A stretch of 41,685 bases of DNA from a virus. This document shows, piece by piece, positions 41,118-41,685 of this stretch. Under the pieces are notes generated by a model. The model made no database searches. It was not told the origin of the DNA and saw only the letters and a program-made list of their open reading frames with translations. Location: IMG/VR virus record IMGVR_UViG_3300026473_000779, positions 1 to 41,685 of that record; one strand, given 5' to 3'. The stretch's first letter is position 1. Each line of letters starts with the position of its first letter. The position numbers were made by a program, and so were the translations under genes.

Positions 41118-41685
41118 ATTGGGCAAGCGCTTCGGGCGACGCCACAGGATGGCAGTGGCCTCAGCTGCTGAGGCTGTGCGCGCCCTGTGCGCCAACTTTC
41201 CCGGCTTCGAACAAGAGCTCGTCGCCTCGGGCGAGCGCGGGGTGGGCTACCGGGTACTGTCAGGGCGTGACGCTTTGAGCCTGGAGCGCCTGCACGAGCC
41301 CAGTGGCCAGCAGCGCATCACCATCGCACCGGTCGTCTCCGGTGCCGGTGGCAATGGCTTGGGCCAGATTCTTTTGGGTGCTGCCTTGATCGCGGTGTCC
41401 TGGTGGAACCCAATGGGCTGGGCCGCAGCGGGCTCGTTCCTGTCTCAGGCCACGCTCTATTCGGTGGGCACTTCCATGATTTTGGGTGGTGTGGCCCAGA
41501 TGATTGCTCCAACGGCTAAGGCGCAAGACCCGTCCGAGCGACCTGAGAACCAGCCCAGTTATGTTTTCAACGGGGCGGTCAACACCACGGCGCAGGGTCA
41601 TCCCGTACCCGTGGGCTATGGCCGTCTCATCGTCGGTTCGGCCGTGATCAGCGCGGGAATTGATGTGGACGAGATCGCAGTATGA
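41092..41685 (+). CDS. tail assembly protein I
   Basis: The 197-residue protein has a ubiquitin-like start (TILLLGELGKRFGRRHRMAV) and the lambda I pattern with a hydrophobic central pair (GQILLGAALIAVSWWNPMGW and LYSVGTSMILGGVAQMIAPT) and PVPVGYGRLIVGSAVISAGI at the end. It overlaps the K gene and ends at the last base of the window; the tail fibre J gene is expected next. Confidence 0.92.
   Translation: MVTILLLGELGKRFGRRHRMAVASAAEAVRALCANFPGFEQELVASGERGVGYRVLSGRDALSLERLHEPSGQQRITIAPVVSGAGGNGLGQILLGAALIAVSWWNPMGWAAAGSFLSQATLYSVGTSMILGGVAQMIAPTAKAQDPSERPENQPSYVFNGAVNTTAQGHPVPVGYGRLIVGSAVISAGIDVDEIAV

Noticed and set aside
1-41685. CRISPR arrays, tRNA or rRNA genes
   Set aside because: No regular repeat-spacer pattern and no cloverleaf-like or rRNA-like sequence was seen on reading, though a covariance-model scan was not possible.

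Overview
The window reads as the left two thirds of a temperate siphophage genome (prophage) of a Gram-negative host. A betaproteobacterium of the Burkholderiales/Comamonadaceae type is the best guess, from protein style, moderately high GC in the phage genes and family combinations such as DUF2924 with a serine recombinase, DUF3489 with DUF6900, and DUF6511. That placement is inference; no rRNA or housekeeping gene is present to confirm it.

Region by region. (1) 1-3159: a ParB-like protein, a PD-(D/E)XK-like putative nuclease translationally coupled to it, and a convergent C5-cytosine DNA methyltransferase; together they look like a restriction-modification-type defence locus. (2) 3246-5741, minus strand: a tightly overlapping four-gene operon with a large serine recombinase, a DUF2924 protein and a KorB-like helix-turn-helix protein, probably the integration/excision module. 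(3) 5907-8237: a near-consensus sigma70 promoter overlapped by a LexA-type SOS box drives two genes of unknown function. (4) 8479-13449: a SAM methyltransferase-like protein, an Mrr-type restriction endonuclease and a KAP-family P-loop NTPase, separated by gene-free DNA; this is accessory, probably defence, cargo. (5) 13968-16319, minus strand: a small zinc-binding unknown and an AbiEii-type nucleotidyltransferase toxin with its DUF6088 (AbiEi-like) antitoxin. (6) 16402-22320: the replication module, with small HTH proteins, an OB-fold/ssDNA-binding-like candidate, DUF6511, a Toprim-plus-SF3-helicase primase, a DUF6362-like protein and several palindromes and phased repeats. (7) 22321-26044: a ParB-N6-adenine methyltransferase fusion, DUF6933, a DUF6900/DUF3489 operon and an HNH endonuclease. 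(8) 26045-41685: a canonical HK97/lambda-like packaging, head and tail cluster (TerS P27, TerL, portal, S49 protease, HK97 capsid, connectors, tail tube, chaperones G and GT by -1 frameshift, tape measure, tail tip proteins M, L, K, I). A TacA/TacT-type toxin-antitoxin pair with its own promoter, operator and terminators is inserted between protease and capsid.

How it works together: the structural genes run left to right with overlapping starts and probably form one late transcript. The left arm is a mosaic of independently transcribed cargo lying between the recombinase and the replication genes. At least five loci are of defence or addiction type. No CI/Cro-like lysogeny switch is recognisable in the window, while an SOS-type promoter is present next to the recombinase. 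The most promising undescribed material is the SOS-controlled two-gene operon (6032-8237), the ParB/nuclease/C5-methyltransferase locus (1-3159), the helically phased repeat array at 22210-22297, and the self-contained toxin-antitoxin cassette inside the head gene cluster.
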